Translations under genes and position numbers: made by a program
Shown here: piece after piece, positions 10,930-21,757 of the stretch
Layout of the letters: each line of letters opens with the position of its first letter
How positions within the stretch are numbered: the first letter of the stretch is position 1
Assembly: GCA_015143295.1 (NCBI GenBank)
Contig: CM026564.1
Location: 11,582,416 to 11,646,415 of the forward strand
Reading direction: 5' to 3'
Source: Tetracentron sinense
Lineage: Eukaryota; Streptophyta; Magnoliopsida; Trochodendrales; Trochodendraceae
DNA length: 64,000 bases
The notes under the pieces: generated by a model
Database searches by the model: none
What the model saw: the letters and a program-made list of their open reading frames with translations, nothing else
Told to the model about the DNA's origin: nothing

Positions 10930-12605
10930 GTCAGGAATCGCGAAGCCAAGTGGCAGGGGCACACCGTTAAGGTCCATTATCTGCTGCTGGAGGGATGTGA
11001 CCTCAACCTCCATGTTTTCAATTGCCTCAGTAGCATTGAAAATTTGGGATCCGAACTGTCGGATCCGAGAGGTCATCTCCACCTTTGCACTGTCAAGCTG
11101 CTCTTGGTAGAAGTGCAGCTGAGCCCTGATGACAATTGTTTTTCTGGCATCACCTCTGTAACTCTTTTAGAGCGCTTGGATTGTATGCTCGACCTGCCCT
11201 TGCATGGCTTGGAGGTCATGGTTTTGCTTCGGTTCTTGTTGCCTGAATGCTTGTTAGGCTTTCTATAACCTTCTCTCCTTCTGCTGGATCTGGAGCTGTC
11301 TCTCCAGGAAGATGTCTCTCCAGGGAACCACCATTTCTGCTAGGAGTATGGTTCCTCTTGACGGAGCTGAGATGGGTGTGGGCAATTCCTTGGGTGCAGG
11401 CATACCAGATGGGATGTCAGGATCTTCTACCCACAATCGGTATGCTGAATTAGTTGGTGGTCCTGATGTAACCACAAAGTCCGACCATTGTTCTCTTCGA
11501 GACCTTCGCCAATCAGACTGAAAATGTCGAGTGAGGCTGTCAGAGTGTACTATGAAGCTGATACAATCATTTTCCTGTCAGTCTATCACTGGGATATGCT
11601 GAGCGAATCGAAACTGACAAAGGACTCAGAGTGGTGCATAGACAGTTGAGCCGGTCAGACCGGCAAGGATCATGCACTGTCTTCCAGTTACGATAACACA
11701 AAGTAGCTTTTTTAGAACAAGCCACTCGCATACCATTCAATCTCTTCCTCTGACAGGTTCTAGAGAAGCTGGTAAAGCATTCTGACGTCTGTAGCCACTA
11801 TCTATACATGATTCAGAGCAATCTTTCGGGGTAGACTATATGTGTCGTGGAGATCAGCAGGTACTGGAACGATTGTAGGCAAGTGTCCTACTAACCATAG
11901 GTGCAGTAGAGGTGCACTGGTATGGAAGATGCCCTTTTTGCGATCTACTACCTGGTTGAGAGCCCTAAGAAGCTCTGCAAGGATGACAGGTACAATTGAT
12001 CCGGAGTTGTGCATGTCCTCGATGACTTCTACCAGTAGTGATTCGGCGAGGGAGCAGTACTTCGGGAACACCAACTGAGACATGGCTATCAGTGCAAGGG
12101 TATTGAGACCGGGAAGTTTAGCTGTAATGGAGTCAGGGTTCCACTTGTGCTTGTACTGCTTTTCAAGATACTCTATGGGTATCCGATCAAAAGAGCCGTT
12201 AGGATCGTGCTGCAAGTAGGCAGGCTAAATATGCAAAAACCTTAATAGTTCTGCGTGATATGTTGTCTTGTAGAATGATACTATGGGTTTGCCATCCATG
12301 TTTAAACCCAGAATGCATTGAATCTCTTCCAGTGTTGGACACAGTTCATTATTACCAAAGCGGAACACCATATGTGATGGGTTCTAACACTGAACAGCAA
12401 CGTTCATGAGTTGCGGGTCCGGTTTAACCATGGACAGGTCTAAGATGGACCTGATTTTGTAGTACTGAGCCCAAGCAAGACGCTGACTCGAAGTGAAGGC
12501 CTCAATTGATTCCCGGAGGTTGTCGTCACATGTCGCCTGAGATGTCAAATGCACGGGCAATGACGGTTGACCAATTGATCGAACAATCCATGAAGGACCT
12601 ACCAT
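10930..12605 (-). pseudogene. Extra ORF1 upstream of gag in the Tat/Ogre element
   Basis: On the minus strand the coding starts near 12605 (MVGPSWIVRSIG) and continues past a few stops. It includes RFGNNELCPTLEEIQCILGL near 12330 and, in 11802-12215, LAELLRALNQVVDRKKGIF and LLHLWLVGHL. These match my memory of the plant domain called DUF7745, often found fused to or beside Ty3 elements. The C-terminal part, about 10930-11480, is rich in Gln, Glu and Leu and looks coiled-coil. Ogre-type elements are known to have an ORF of unknown function at this place. Its function is unknown. Stops break it at several points. Confidence 0.7.
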
Positions 12606-12619
12606 CTACCTAGACAAGA

Positions 12620-13455
12620 GACAGACTCAATGTGAGTGTACTGTGTATGAAAATGAAATGCAAAAATGATGATGCATTTTTTTGATTTTTGATTTTGATT
12701 GGGTGTGGCAAGGCAGATGTGATCCGATAGGGCAAATAGATGAAGGTCTGATGTGCTTTACCCGGGTTGTTGGTAACCGGAGGCCTATCAGGTCAAGGTT
12801 GGGGTAGGTCTTGTGAAGACCTATCTACCTGGGATTTGAACCCCATATGTTATGTCGGGATGTAAGGTCGGATGTAGTTTATTACAAGCACAGGTTTAAC
12901 TCATTACATGCCCCTGGGTGGGTGCTTATCAGGGTGGAATGTGTCCGGATAGTCAACCATGATTGGGGGAAGGTATAGGGTGCAAGCAGGTTAGGGTTCA
13001 GAGTAACCCTCCCCGGATGGGCTACTTGTAGACTACCAGATCCTAGTCTACATGTATGAATACTGGTTTGATGCAAGTGTGTTCCTAGTGGAATGGGGGT
13101 CACTTAATACCGTATATTCGACTCATCGGTATAGAACATACCTAAAAATGAATGATTGGTGTAAGCGGGAGCATTCAGAATTCTTCCCTAAGGGTAATCA
13201 CCCACCAGACGTAATTCCACGGATCTCCAAGACTTCTAAACCTCAGACACTGAGGATGATCATCCACTAGTCGTAAGCATAATAAGCCTAACTACTGGGT
13301 TTAATAGGTCGTTATATTACTATGATATGTATGATATACACAGTACACAAAGCACCCAAGAGATGAAAGAGTTAGTATTAAGTTAAATACTTAGGCATTT
13401 GAATAAGTTGATTTTGATTGGCTTAGACCTAGGTTCCAAGTTGAACCTTGGTATT
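12620..13455 (-). other. 5' untranslated leader of the Tat/Ogre element
   Basis: No coding signal is visible between ORF1 and the PBS. The sequence is moderately AT-rich, with short frames on both strands that do not resemble known proteins. By position this is the element leader, where packaging signals would be expected. Confidence 0.5.
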
Positions 13456-13475
13456 GATCCCCAGTAGAGTCACTA
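13456..13475 (-). promoter_or_regulatory. Primer binding site of the Tat/Ogre element
   Basis: On the minus strand, five bases after the LTR end, the sequence reads TAGTGACTCTACTGGGGATC. It closely resembles the GGCGACTCTGCTGGGGA-type PBS of Ogre elements, which I recall as matching tRNA-Arg. A few mismatches are present. Confidence 0.65.
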
Positions 13476-14502
13476 GAGCTGTGAGCACCGGATTTCACTC
13501 CCTAATACCTCACGGATTTATGTTATGTTTAGAGTCGCCACCTATTAATTCAGAAGGGATAAGTCACCGGGTTATGGATAAGGTCTTGGTTTGAGGTAGA
13601 GGTCTAGGTAAGAGGTTCGGTTAAGTCCGGGGAAGGTGTTAGGTATCCCGAGCTTTCATTTTTCAATGGTTCCCTACTTTCTAGGTGTAAGCTAATTTAA
13701 AGTTAAGTTGTTCAAATGCTTAGGTGTTTAAGATAATACTAATCTAAGAAAGAAAAGCTAACTAGGGTTGAACCTGGGTTGGGTTGCTTACGTACTTACA
13801 AGGTGAGATCAGACTGAGCGTAGTTCTGGCATATGGATCCGTGCCAAGGCTAGGGGTGTGTGTGTGTGAACCAAGGGTGGCTAATAGACTAGTCCAGTAG
13901 ACTAGGGTTTGGTTGACTGAGTTTGGCCAAATTCATGGTTTAAGCCCGGTAGGCTTAGGGTTAATCCGGTAGACTGAGGATTAGTCCGGTAGACTAGAGA
14001 TTAGGCCGGTAGGCCAAGGGGTAAGTCCGGTAGACTTGATTTAGGCCTGATAGCCCAAAATCATAAATAACTAAAGTTAGGGCTGCTAACCAAGGTTAAA
14101 GGTCAAACTAACCATGGTTAGGATTGCTAACCACAGTTGAGGGTAACATGGTTAAGCCTAGTAGGTTGAGGTTGGGCCCGACAGGTCAAGGGTGAGCCTG
14201 GTAGGGTAAGAGATTACTAACCGGGGTTAAATGGGTAGTCGACCATGGTTAGGGTTGCTAACCATGGTAAGAAAGGCCAAAGCAGAAATATTGTAGAGCC
14301 CCGAACGTTTGACATTTATGCATGACACTTTCGTTTCCATTTTTGCCTTTAAAGAGAAATAATTAATAAATAAGGAAGAAATTGGAAATTCCGAAATGTC
14401 AGAAATGTTCGTTTTTGAAGTACGAACCCAACGCAAGTTGAATCGTCAAAATCGGACGAACGAGTCAAAAGATATGGCCAAAACAGTCTGGACCTGCAAG
14501 CA

Positions 14503-14686
14503 ACCGATCGCTCGGTCCATGGAGCGATCGATCGGTCCAAAACCAATCGCTCGGAGGCTATCGACTGGTCAAGATTTTTGTATGGTGAAATTTTCCAGAG
14601 AGTGAAATTTTAACCGATCGCTCGGTTATGAAACCGATCGATCGGTAGGCAACCGATCGATCGGTCATTAACACCGATCGCTCGGT
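14503..14686. promoter_or_regulatory. Array of seven 14-bp palindromes, about 20-bp period, in the solo LTR
   Basis: Copies or near copies of ACCGATCGATCGGT or ACCGATCGCTCGGT start at 14503, 14523, 14542, 14613, 14633, 14652 and 14673. Within blocks, starts are 19-21 bp apart. The two blocks are separated by a spacer containing TTTTGTATGG and TTTTCCAGAGAG, with a possible eroded site near 14560. ACCGATCGATCGGT is its own reverse complement. The location, 200-400 bp into the LTR, suits an upstream promoter element. A protein-binding role is inference. Confidence 0.8.
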
Positions 14687-15708
14687 ACTCGTGTTTTTGC
14701 AAAAAAATTTAGTAAGGGTGTTTTAGTCTTTTGGGCGGTTTACTCTTACCTTAAGAGTCTTGCCCGAGCCTTTAGGGCTTATTTACAAGACTTAGAGGAT
14801 TGAGAGCTAAGGAGAGGAGAGGAAGGCGATCCCTAACCTAGGGTTTGATTTTTGAGGAGAAATCAAAGGGTTGTGAACCCACACTCACCTCAAGCCCGAT
14901 TACTTCAAGATTTCGGTTCAAGCATTCGTGGAGCTCGTGTGGGGCACTCTCCTCAAGCTAGGGCAGCAACTCACGTGCGTTTGGTGGAGGATTTCTTACC
15001 CCATTTGTCAAGGTCGGTACTTCTTACTACCCTCCTAGTTATAGCTTCCTTTTTCCTTTGTTTCTCCTTGTTTTCCTTCACATATAAATGTGTTATGAGA
15101 TTGGTGGTATGAATGGTGAATGGAGATGGATGTTGGCGAATGGATGCCGTGTGGATGATGTGATGAACAAATGGGAAAGGGCATTGTACTAATAATGAAC
15201 ATACAAGTGTGATTGAGCATAACCCACCTAGAAAAGCATGATCTAGGTTTAAGTGAATAATGAACACACCCCATGATTGATGAAATGCCAAGGTGAATAA
15301 AATAAAGGATGAATTAAGGGAACCCATGTTTAATTGCTCTTGAAATTTGTTAGGGTTCATGATAGTGTGTTTCTTACATTTCTTAAAATGCGTAGATTAT
15401 TACTCACTTAAATTGCTATATGCTATGCGTTGTGAATTACCCCAAATTGCTATATTTAATTCCAAATGCAAGTATGCACACGATCTCACGAGCACGCATG
15501 AAATGACGTGATTTACCGATGTTTTAAGTATGGGGCTTAGAGGTGGGACATATCCTAAGATATGTTTCACTTCGCTTTTGACAAGGGCAAGACAATCATG
15601 CATTTCATAGGGAAAGGTCTCCCATCCCCTCGCATGACATGCATAGCATCGCATAACACGCATAGCATAGCATCACATGACACGCATAACTCTGCATGGC
15701 ATTACACG

Positions 15709-15912
15709 CATGGATGCTAGTTGCGACGGGCTATGAACGGTAACTAGGCATTCACATTCCGCATGGATGCTAGTTGCGACGGGCTATGAACGGTAACTAG
15801 GCATTCACATTCTGCATGGATGCTAGTTGCGACGGGCTATGAACGGCAACTAGGCATACCCATCTGCATATAGGGTACTAGTTGTGACGGACTATGAACG
15901 GCAACTAGGCAT
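15709..15912. repeat. Tandem repeat of about 54 bp (four units) in the solo LTR
   Basis: Units begin near 15709, 15763, 15816 and 15870. Each contains CTAGTTGCGACGGGCTATGA and ends with GGTAACTAGGC or GGCAACTAGGC. The first and last parts of a unit (CTAGTTGC and GCAACTAG) can pair as a stem. Confidence 0.85.
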
Positions 15913-16892
15913 GTGAACATGTTTAAATTATGAACAAGCAAGCATGATACTCGCATGACACGCATGACAAGACATGACACGCATGATATGACAAGATAAG
16001 ACAACTTAACAAGTTTCAAGCACAGAAATGATATTTTCAAGTCAATTCAAGTGCACGATGTTTTCAAGAGGTTTCATCGGCTTTCTACGAATTACAAGCA
16101 TGATTATAAATTGTTTTGCTTCCTTGTATGATATAAATTGTTCCTGTTCTATATATGCAACTTGCTTCCTACTTTATGTATGCTATCTGTATGCTATGAC
16201 TGTTGGTTAGTGCTTAGTACCCGCTGAGTATTCCATGCTCAGCCGTACTTCTTATGTCGGTAGGTGATGGCGGAGCAGCTGCTCCATTTGATATCTGTGC
16301 TCCGAGCCCTTGGGTGGAGGAGGAGTACGTCGAGGAGCCTTTTGAGGAACCTCCAGTAGAGGGTTACCATTAGGTGGTTGTAGATTCTGAGTGGATTAGC
16401 TGTGGGTGAGATGAGAGATTATATCCATGTATTTTGGCGGGTCTGTCCGCACTTTCTTCTGGTTACTTTTGTATAAACTTGGACCATATGTATATACTTA
16501 GAGGTTTGTTAGACTTCCGTTGTGTTTCATAGTTATGTTTCCGCTATAATGTCCTCTATTGTATATGCTCTGTGGGTTTTTGCAGGTTGGTTTGTCAAGC
16601 AAGTCATGTAAGTTATGATTGAGTCGTCCAAGATTCACTCTAACTCCTAGGGTGGGTCTTGGGTCGCGACAAATATTTTTGGCATTTCAGAATATTTTAG
16701 AATTTTGTAGTATTTTTCTAGATTTTTTCAAGGGTTAAGGGTTGCTTAACCATGGTTAAAGGTTAACTAGGGTTAAGTTAACCCTGGTTAAGGGTCCAAG
16801 CAAGTGAAGGTGGGTCCAGGGAGCATGGCAGGGCCTAGAATGGCCTCCTACCAGGTCTGGGTACTATACAAAAACCCAAAGAACAGAAATCA

Positions 16893-17328
16893 GTAATGGC
16901 AGTAATGTTATTACCGCCATTACAGATGCACTCCCAGGGGGTGTTTGCAGGTCTGTAGGTTGAGTTAGGAATTGAGCCAAGGGGTGCTGGACCCACGGGG
17001 GTGAAGAGGGAAGTTCCAGGAATGCTTTGAACCTTTGGGGGGCCTAAGGAGTGGTCTGGAGTGGGCCGCACAGTGGGCCAAAGCCACTGTGTATGGTATA
17101 CTGTAATGGCGGTAGATAGTCTACCGCCATTATGCCAGTTTGGGTTTCAGACCAAGCTAACCATGGTTAAAGCCAAGGGGTTAGCTTGGAAGGACCAAGC
17201 TAGATAGAGGAAGGTCAGGGGAGTCTAACCATGGCCCTGGAATGGATTAGGGCCCACAAAAAAGCAAGCAACAGTGGCTGGAAACAGGTAGGTCAGGAAT
17301 GACAATAATTATTCTACCGCCATTCCTG
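16893..17328. repeat. Interspersed palindromes (TAATGGCGGTA / TACCGCCATTA) in the Tat LTR
   Basis: Three palindromes lie at 16893-16923, 17104-17132 and 17294-17328. The second is perfect, with 13-bp arms around TAG. Two more degenerate copies lie at 21304-21331 and 21406-21432 in the same LTR beyond the Athila insertion. No other function is visible in this stretch. Confidence 0.75.
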
Positions 17329-17925
17329 ATTTTGCCCAGAACTGAATTTTTCCCCTAGGAGGGCTGCATCAATGGTTTCCAGGGGTTCCCTCATGGCTTG
17401 AGGGAACCCTAGAACCTAGAGGAGAGTTTTGTAATATAAGGGTGTTGTACCCATGCTCAAAGCCTCAAAGGGGGTTCCTCATACCTATGATGAAGGTAGG
17501 GGACCTTTATCCTCGGCTAGACAGTGAGTAAAAGGGAAATGATGACTCCTGGAGTAGGACCAGGGGTCTTACAGAGCTTTAAACAAGAAAAATAAAAAAG
17601 AGAAAGGTAAAGGGGGTAGCAGGCAGAGGCAGGCCTAGGGTGGCTTGAGTAGCTCTCTGGGGTGGTCTGGGATCACCTTAGAATGGATGAAAGAAGCTGA
17701 AGGGGGTGGTGCTCAGGCTGGCCGAATCTGCACAGGGGTTTATATGTATTTTTGGAGTGGAGAAGAAAGCTTGGAAGGGGGTGATATTTATAGGCTTAAG
17801 GTGACCTTGGGGTAGTCTGGTGTAGATCTGTGCTTTATTGTTGGGATAATCTCTGTTAATAGTAGACCATCACATTCCTCCTTTACAAATAAAATAAAAT
17901 AAATAAAAAAAATTAGGAGGTACAT

Positions 17926-18827
17926 ACCTCCCTTAGTCATGACATTAGGCTTGGTCTTATCTGACCTATCAGATCTATTAGTGTTATCCCAAGATTGGGC
18001 ATTTTCAGCTAATTGGTCAAAATAATCCCAAGCCTCTTCGGGATCTTTATTTAAAAACTCACCATTGCACATCATTTCTACAAACTGGCGCATTTGAGAG
18101 GTTAAACCTTCATAGAAGAAACTAACGGTACGCCATGTCTTGTAGCCATGATGGGGGCAAGTCAGCAATAATTCTTTGAAACGTTCCCAACATTGGAAAA
18201 AAGTTTCATTCTCCTTTTGAGAGAAATTCATGATGTTCCTCCTAAGAGTATTAGTTTTATGGGTAGGGAAGAATTTTTTTAGAAACTCCCTGGTTAGTTC
18301 TTGCCATGTGCCAACGGATCTTGGCTTTAGAGAATTTAGTCAATTTTTGGCCTTCTCCTTTAAAGAGAAATGGAACAATTTTAGCCTAACCACATCATCA
18401 CTAACATTTTGATTGCGCAAGGTTGCACAAATCTCATCAAATTCTTTCAAGTGTAGGTAAGGACTTTCTGAGTCTAAGCCATGGAACTTAGGAAGTAATT
18501 GAATCACTCCCGTTTTTAAGTCATAAGTATTTGCATTAGTGAGAAAAACCATACAAGATGGAGAACTCGTCCTTGTTGGTTGCAAATATTCATGCAAGGT
18601 CAGCATTGGTGGATTATTATGAACTCCATTATCCCCCGATCACTTTCATTGTCAGTCATAGTGTCTGATGAATAAGAATGATCAGAATCTTCAAACAAGT
18701 TACTAGACAAGTCTTCAATCTCAAAGTCTGTTCTCCTCAAGCGGCTTGTCTGATCTCGATTCCACGTGATCATACAAATGAGATAACTCAAAGGGAAAGT
18801 CAGGGATTCAAACAAGAATGCATGCAC
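17926..18827 (-). pseudogene. gag fragment of an Athila-like Ty3 element
   Basis: Read down the minus strand from 18827: QLLPKFHGLDSESPYLHLKE (18340-18606), LKLFHFSLKEKAKN, then after a stop MNFSQKENETFFQCWERFKE and QFVEMMCNGEFLNKDPEEAW (17788-18231). These are conserved stretches of the capsid part of Athila-type gag. The similarity stops near 17926 after GGMY, where the downstream protein would continue. The rest of the element is missing. The frame runs on into unrelated AT-rich DNA (IFFIYFILF), which marks the truncation. One in-frame TAG separates the two halves. Confidence 0.85.
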
Positions 18828-19481
18828 CTCCTATAAGTCTTCTATACGAACAAGCTAGCTAAAGGGGCGACAGACGAGGCACGTATACAGAGTATACGCC
18901 GAGCTTCCCCACTAGGTTGTAAGTTGACAGTAGATATAAGATAAGTAGGAGAATAATGAGAGTGAATGAATGAGTTTACCAGAAGTGAAGAAATTCCTGA
19001 ACTTAGGCAAAGCAATGTCTGTTTCCAAGTAGGCAAGCAATAGATGTACCTGTTTTACACGAGCAATATCAATCCGCTTAATTACCTACCGTGGGAGGGT
19101 GCACGGAATTCCAACCTTCCACCTATGTTATATATTCCCTTCAAGCAAGTTAATTGACTTCCTACCGTGGGAGGGTGCACGGAATTCCAACCTTCCACTA
19201 AAAATAAAAATAAAAATTCAGACTTTTTTTTTTTCAATCAAGTTAAGAAGTAAGAAAGTAAAAGTTAGCAGTTAGCAGTTAGAAGTTAGAAGTTAGAAGT
19301 TAGAAGTTAGAAGTTAGAGGTTAGAAGCAAGAAAGTAAAAGTTAGCAATTAGAAGTTAGAAGTTAGGAGCAAGAAAGTAAAAGTTAGAAGTCAGGTGCAG
19401 AAAGTAAAAGTTAGGAGTTAGAATTAGAGGGAATGGGGAATGGGAGAATTTCGTAACCCGTGTTCTCGTCACACGTTGCAA
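18828..19481 (-). other. Leader of the Athila-like element, with two small repeats
   Basis: The stretch lies between the gag start and the PBS and has no coding signal. A 37-40 bp block with CCTACCGTGGGAGGGTGCAC occurs twice, at 19085-19126 and 19163-19199. From 19266 to about 19345 a heptamer, AGTTAGA, is repeated many times and recurs in shorter runs to 19420. Confidence 0.7.
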
Positions 19482-19499
19482 TCCCCGGCAACGGCGCCA
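19482..19499 (-). promoter_or_regulatory. Primer binding site, tRNA-Asp type, Athila-like element
   Basis: The minus strand reads TGGCGCCGTTGCCGGGGA starting at 19499. This is the well-known PBS class of Athila and related Ty3 elements. It sits a few bases inside the LTR end at 19506. Confidence 0.9.
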
Positions 19500-19505
19500 A
19501 AAACT

Positions 19506-21219
19506 TGTTACAACTTAATTTAATCCAAATTAATGGACATAAAATCAAGAGTAAAAATAATATACTTGCAAGTGCACAAGTGACACAGTTGATGTATCCG
19601 GTGAGCACAGGGTCGAATCCACAGGGATTGACTATTGTGCAACAAGAATTAAGGAAACGAAATCTAAAGAGAAGAGAGATTTAAAATCAGTTTTCCACTC
19701 AATGAGAATGGAGCAAAAATCAATGATAACTGTAAAGCAATGAAAAAGAGGTCTAAGGCTTCAGGAAAATCCACCTATCCCTCCTTATGCTTAGATTTGG
19801 ATGAAAACACATTTAGAATTAAATAAGGATTTAATCTAGATGGAAAATTATACGATAAAACCACTGACCATTAAATTCAATTGAATAATTAGAGAAATTT
19901 GAGGAGTACTCTGTATCTAACTCACAGGGGATCCAAGCATTCCATATATCAATAGATCATATGAAATCAAAGAGCATATAGAGAAGAAAAATTAACCAAA
20001 ATAAGAACTATTCAATTAAAATTAATGATCAAACCATCCACATCATCCACATAAATCGGAAAAAGGTTTCAAATCTCTAACCTTAGAAAGGTGTTTAGCC
20101 CACCATGATTGGAGTTGTCATCCTCCTTAATGGTGTTCCAAACACTACAATAAAATAACTCAAAAAAAAGCTAAAAGAAAAAGAGAGAAAAGAGAATGAG
20201 AAAAGATTAGAGAACCCCCAAAAGTCTCTCACTTTAGGTTTATATAAACTAAAGGGAAGAAGAGAAGGGAAAGAAAAACAAAAGAGAAACTTCTAATTCC
20301 AAAATTCCAACCAAAATTGCACTTCCCTCTACTTGATGACATGTTTTGACCCCTTAAACGTTTGAATTAGGAGATCTTTATGAAATACAATTTTTTTTCT
20401 CTTTAAGTCTTCTTTCCAAAAAATCAAACATTCCCTTAATCCAAATTTTGAATCAAAAGTTATGTCCAAATTAGTAAGTACGGTCCAGATTAGGTGGGAA
20501 TCCGGGAAATCCTCATTCTTTGTTTGAGATTGGTTGCTAAATAATAGCACTCCTCTAGCCATCCACGAAATTTCTTGCTTTTCTTGTAGATTTAGTTGAC
20601 CTCCATTAAGCTCCTTGCTTGAATTCCAAAATCCACCCAAAACAAAGAGTTCTTGTGACCAAAATAGGCTCTCCTTTTTTCTGAAATAGAAACATCAATA
20701 TAGCACACTTCTTCTTTCTAATTCAAGAGAGTTCTACCCTTTTTATGCCAAAATCATATTAATCCATATCTTCCTAAGATTCTCCAGCCATGTTGTAGAA
20801 TCTTTCTATACTTGGTCTTGGGCTTTGCTCTTGGGCTTTGACTCTTTGACTTGAGACTTGGCTTCTTGGACTTTTGGCTTGGGCTTTGCTCTTTGGGCTC
20901 TAGCTCTTTTAGATCTTTGAGTTGAACATGGACTATTTGAAACTTTGGACTTCTTGAATCCCGAGAGTAATCTGGGGTTAGGATTCCTACAAAAAATAAA
21001 TACATGTAATAAGTCTCTCTTAAAAATATTTTGCATGCGGCCTTCCAAGACATGTTTGAATACATGCAAATGTATCATGAAAATTAAGAGAAAGAAGACG
21101 ATGCAATGGTGAGAAGAGAATACACCACTTTACGTGTAAAAATGAAGATATAAACCAAAAAAGTATGATAATGCTTATTTAAATGAGGATAATTAAGCAA
21201 AATTAAGCACTTATCAACA
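19506..21219 (-). mobile_element. 5' LTR of the Athila-like element
   Basis: On the minus strand the LTR starts TGTTGATAAGTGC at 21219 and ends TAACA at 19506, about 1.7 kb, followed by the PBS. It contains the ATCCACAGGGATTG block common near the end of such LTRs. The lysine- and serine-rich frames at 20754-21078 come from a CTTGGGCTTTG-type simple repeat and are not genes. No partner 3' LTR is found, so this element is truncated, consistent with the gag break at about 17926. Confidence 0.8.
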
Positions 21220-21757
21220 GGATTGAGAGAAAGGTTCTAAACACTGTGGGGGCGGAGAGGAGTGTTGCAGGGGGTGCCAGCTACGTTTTTTGCATAAACT
21301 CAACAATGGCGGTAGTGTATCTATCGCAATTCTGGCTTATTTGCTAGAAATGGCCACACCCATACACACTTGACCTGAAATCACAATGCATTTGCCTAAT
21401 ATGGGAATGGTGGTAATGTTATTACCGCAATTATTTGAATTTTAAAAAAAAAACAGGTGGGCTCCACTGCACTAGGCTCTAAAGGGTTATGGACCTATGT
21501 TTGGGCCTACAGAAGGTTCTGGGCTTGATTTTAGGATTTTTGGACCTTGGGGGTGAACTAGGGTTTACCAAGGGTTAGGCCTAGGGTTAGACTAGGGATT
21601 GACCTAGGGTTAGGCCTAGGGTTCACCTAGGGTTAGGCCTAAGGTTTGATCAGGGTTTGCCTATGATTTAGGGCTTGACTAGGGCTCAGTTGGGGATAGT
21701 TATGGTTAAATGATATTAACCATGATTAAGGCAGGTTGTAAAAATTGGGTGCTTACA

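Larger units (their letters stand above)
14292..16671 (+). mobile_element. Solo LTR, chromovirus-type Ty3 element, AATAT target duplication
   Basis: A 2380-bp LTR runs from TGTAGAGCCCC to GGGTCGCGACA. It is flanked on both sides by AATAT (14287-14291 and 16672-16676), a perfect 5-bp target-site duplication, with no internal region. That is a classic solo LTR formed by LTR-LTR recombination. Its last 50 bp, reverse-complemented, match the LTR at 48528, and its first 200 bp match 29346 and the complement of 32023, so all belong to one superfamily. It carries a palindrome array (14503-14686) and a 54-bp tandem repeat (15709-15912). Confidence 0.92.
1004..21757 (-). mobile_element. Tat/Ogre-type Ty3/gypsy retrotransposon, minus strand, with nested insertions
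   Basis: The order on the minus strand is 5' LTR (13480-21757, interrupted), PBS, extra ORF1, gag, protease, RT, RNase H, a second RNase H, integrase, a long 3' UTR, PPT and 3' LTR (tail only, 1004-1123). LTR ends are TGTGAGCACC at 13480 and GGTGCTTACA at 21757 and 1123, which are near-perfect inverted complements. The second (archaeal-like) RNase H between RNase H and integrase, and the ORF upstream of gag, are hallmarks of the Tat/Ogre group. Every reading frame is broken by stops and frameshifts. The left LTR is cut by another LTR at 1003, so the target-site duplication cannot be checked. Confidence 0.85.
13480..21757 (-). mobile_element. 5' LTR of the Tat/Ogre element, split by two insertions
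   Basis: The LTR begins TGTGAGCACC at 13480 and ends GGTGCTTACA at 21757. Its own sequence is 13480-14291, 16677 to about 17925 and 21220-21757, roughly 2.6 kb. The rest is a solo LTR (14292-16671) and an Athila-like fragment (about 17926-21219). The LTR sequence is full of CCGGTAGRCT-type short repeats (about 13930-14060), AACCATGGTTA motifs and palindromes built from AATGGCGGTA. No gene is visible in it. The junction near 17925 is placed by loss of gag similarity and could be off by tens of bases. Confidence 0.75.

Noticed and set aside
14852..15112. 86-residue plus-strand frame as a short protein gene
   Set aside because: It lies within the solo LTR shortly after its promoter-like array. 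The same region in sister LTRs does not keep the frame.
19266..19420. AGTTAGA heptamer runs as an interstitial telomere
   Set aside because: The plant telomere repeat is TTTAGGG. This heptamer is different and sits in the leader of an Athila-like element.
20754..21078. Lys/Ser-rich frames on the minus strand as a small gene
   Set aside because: They come from a CTTGGGCTTTG-type simple repeat inside a retrotransposon LTR and overlap each other in two frames.
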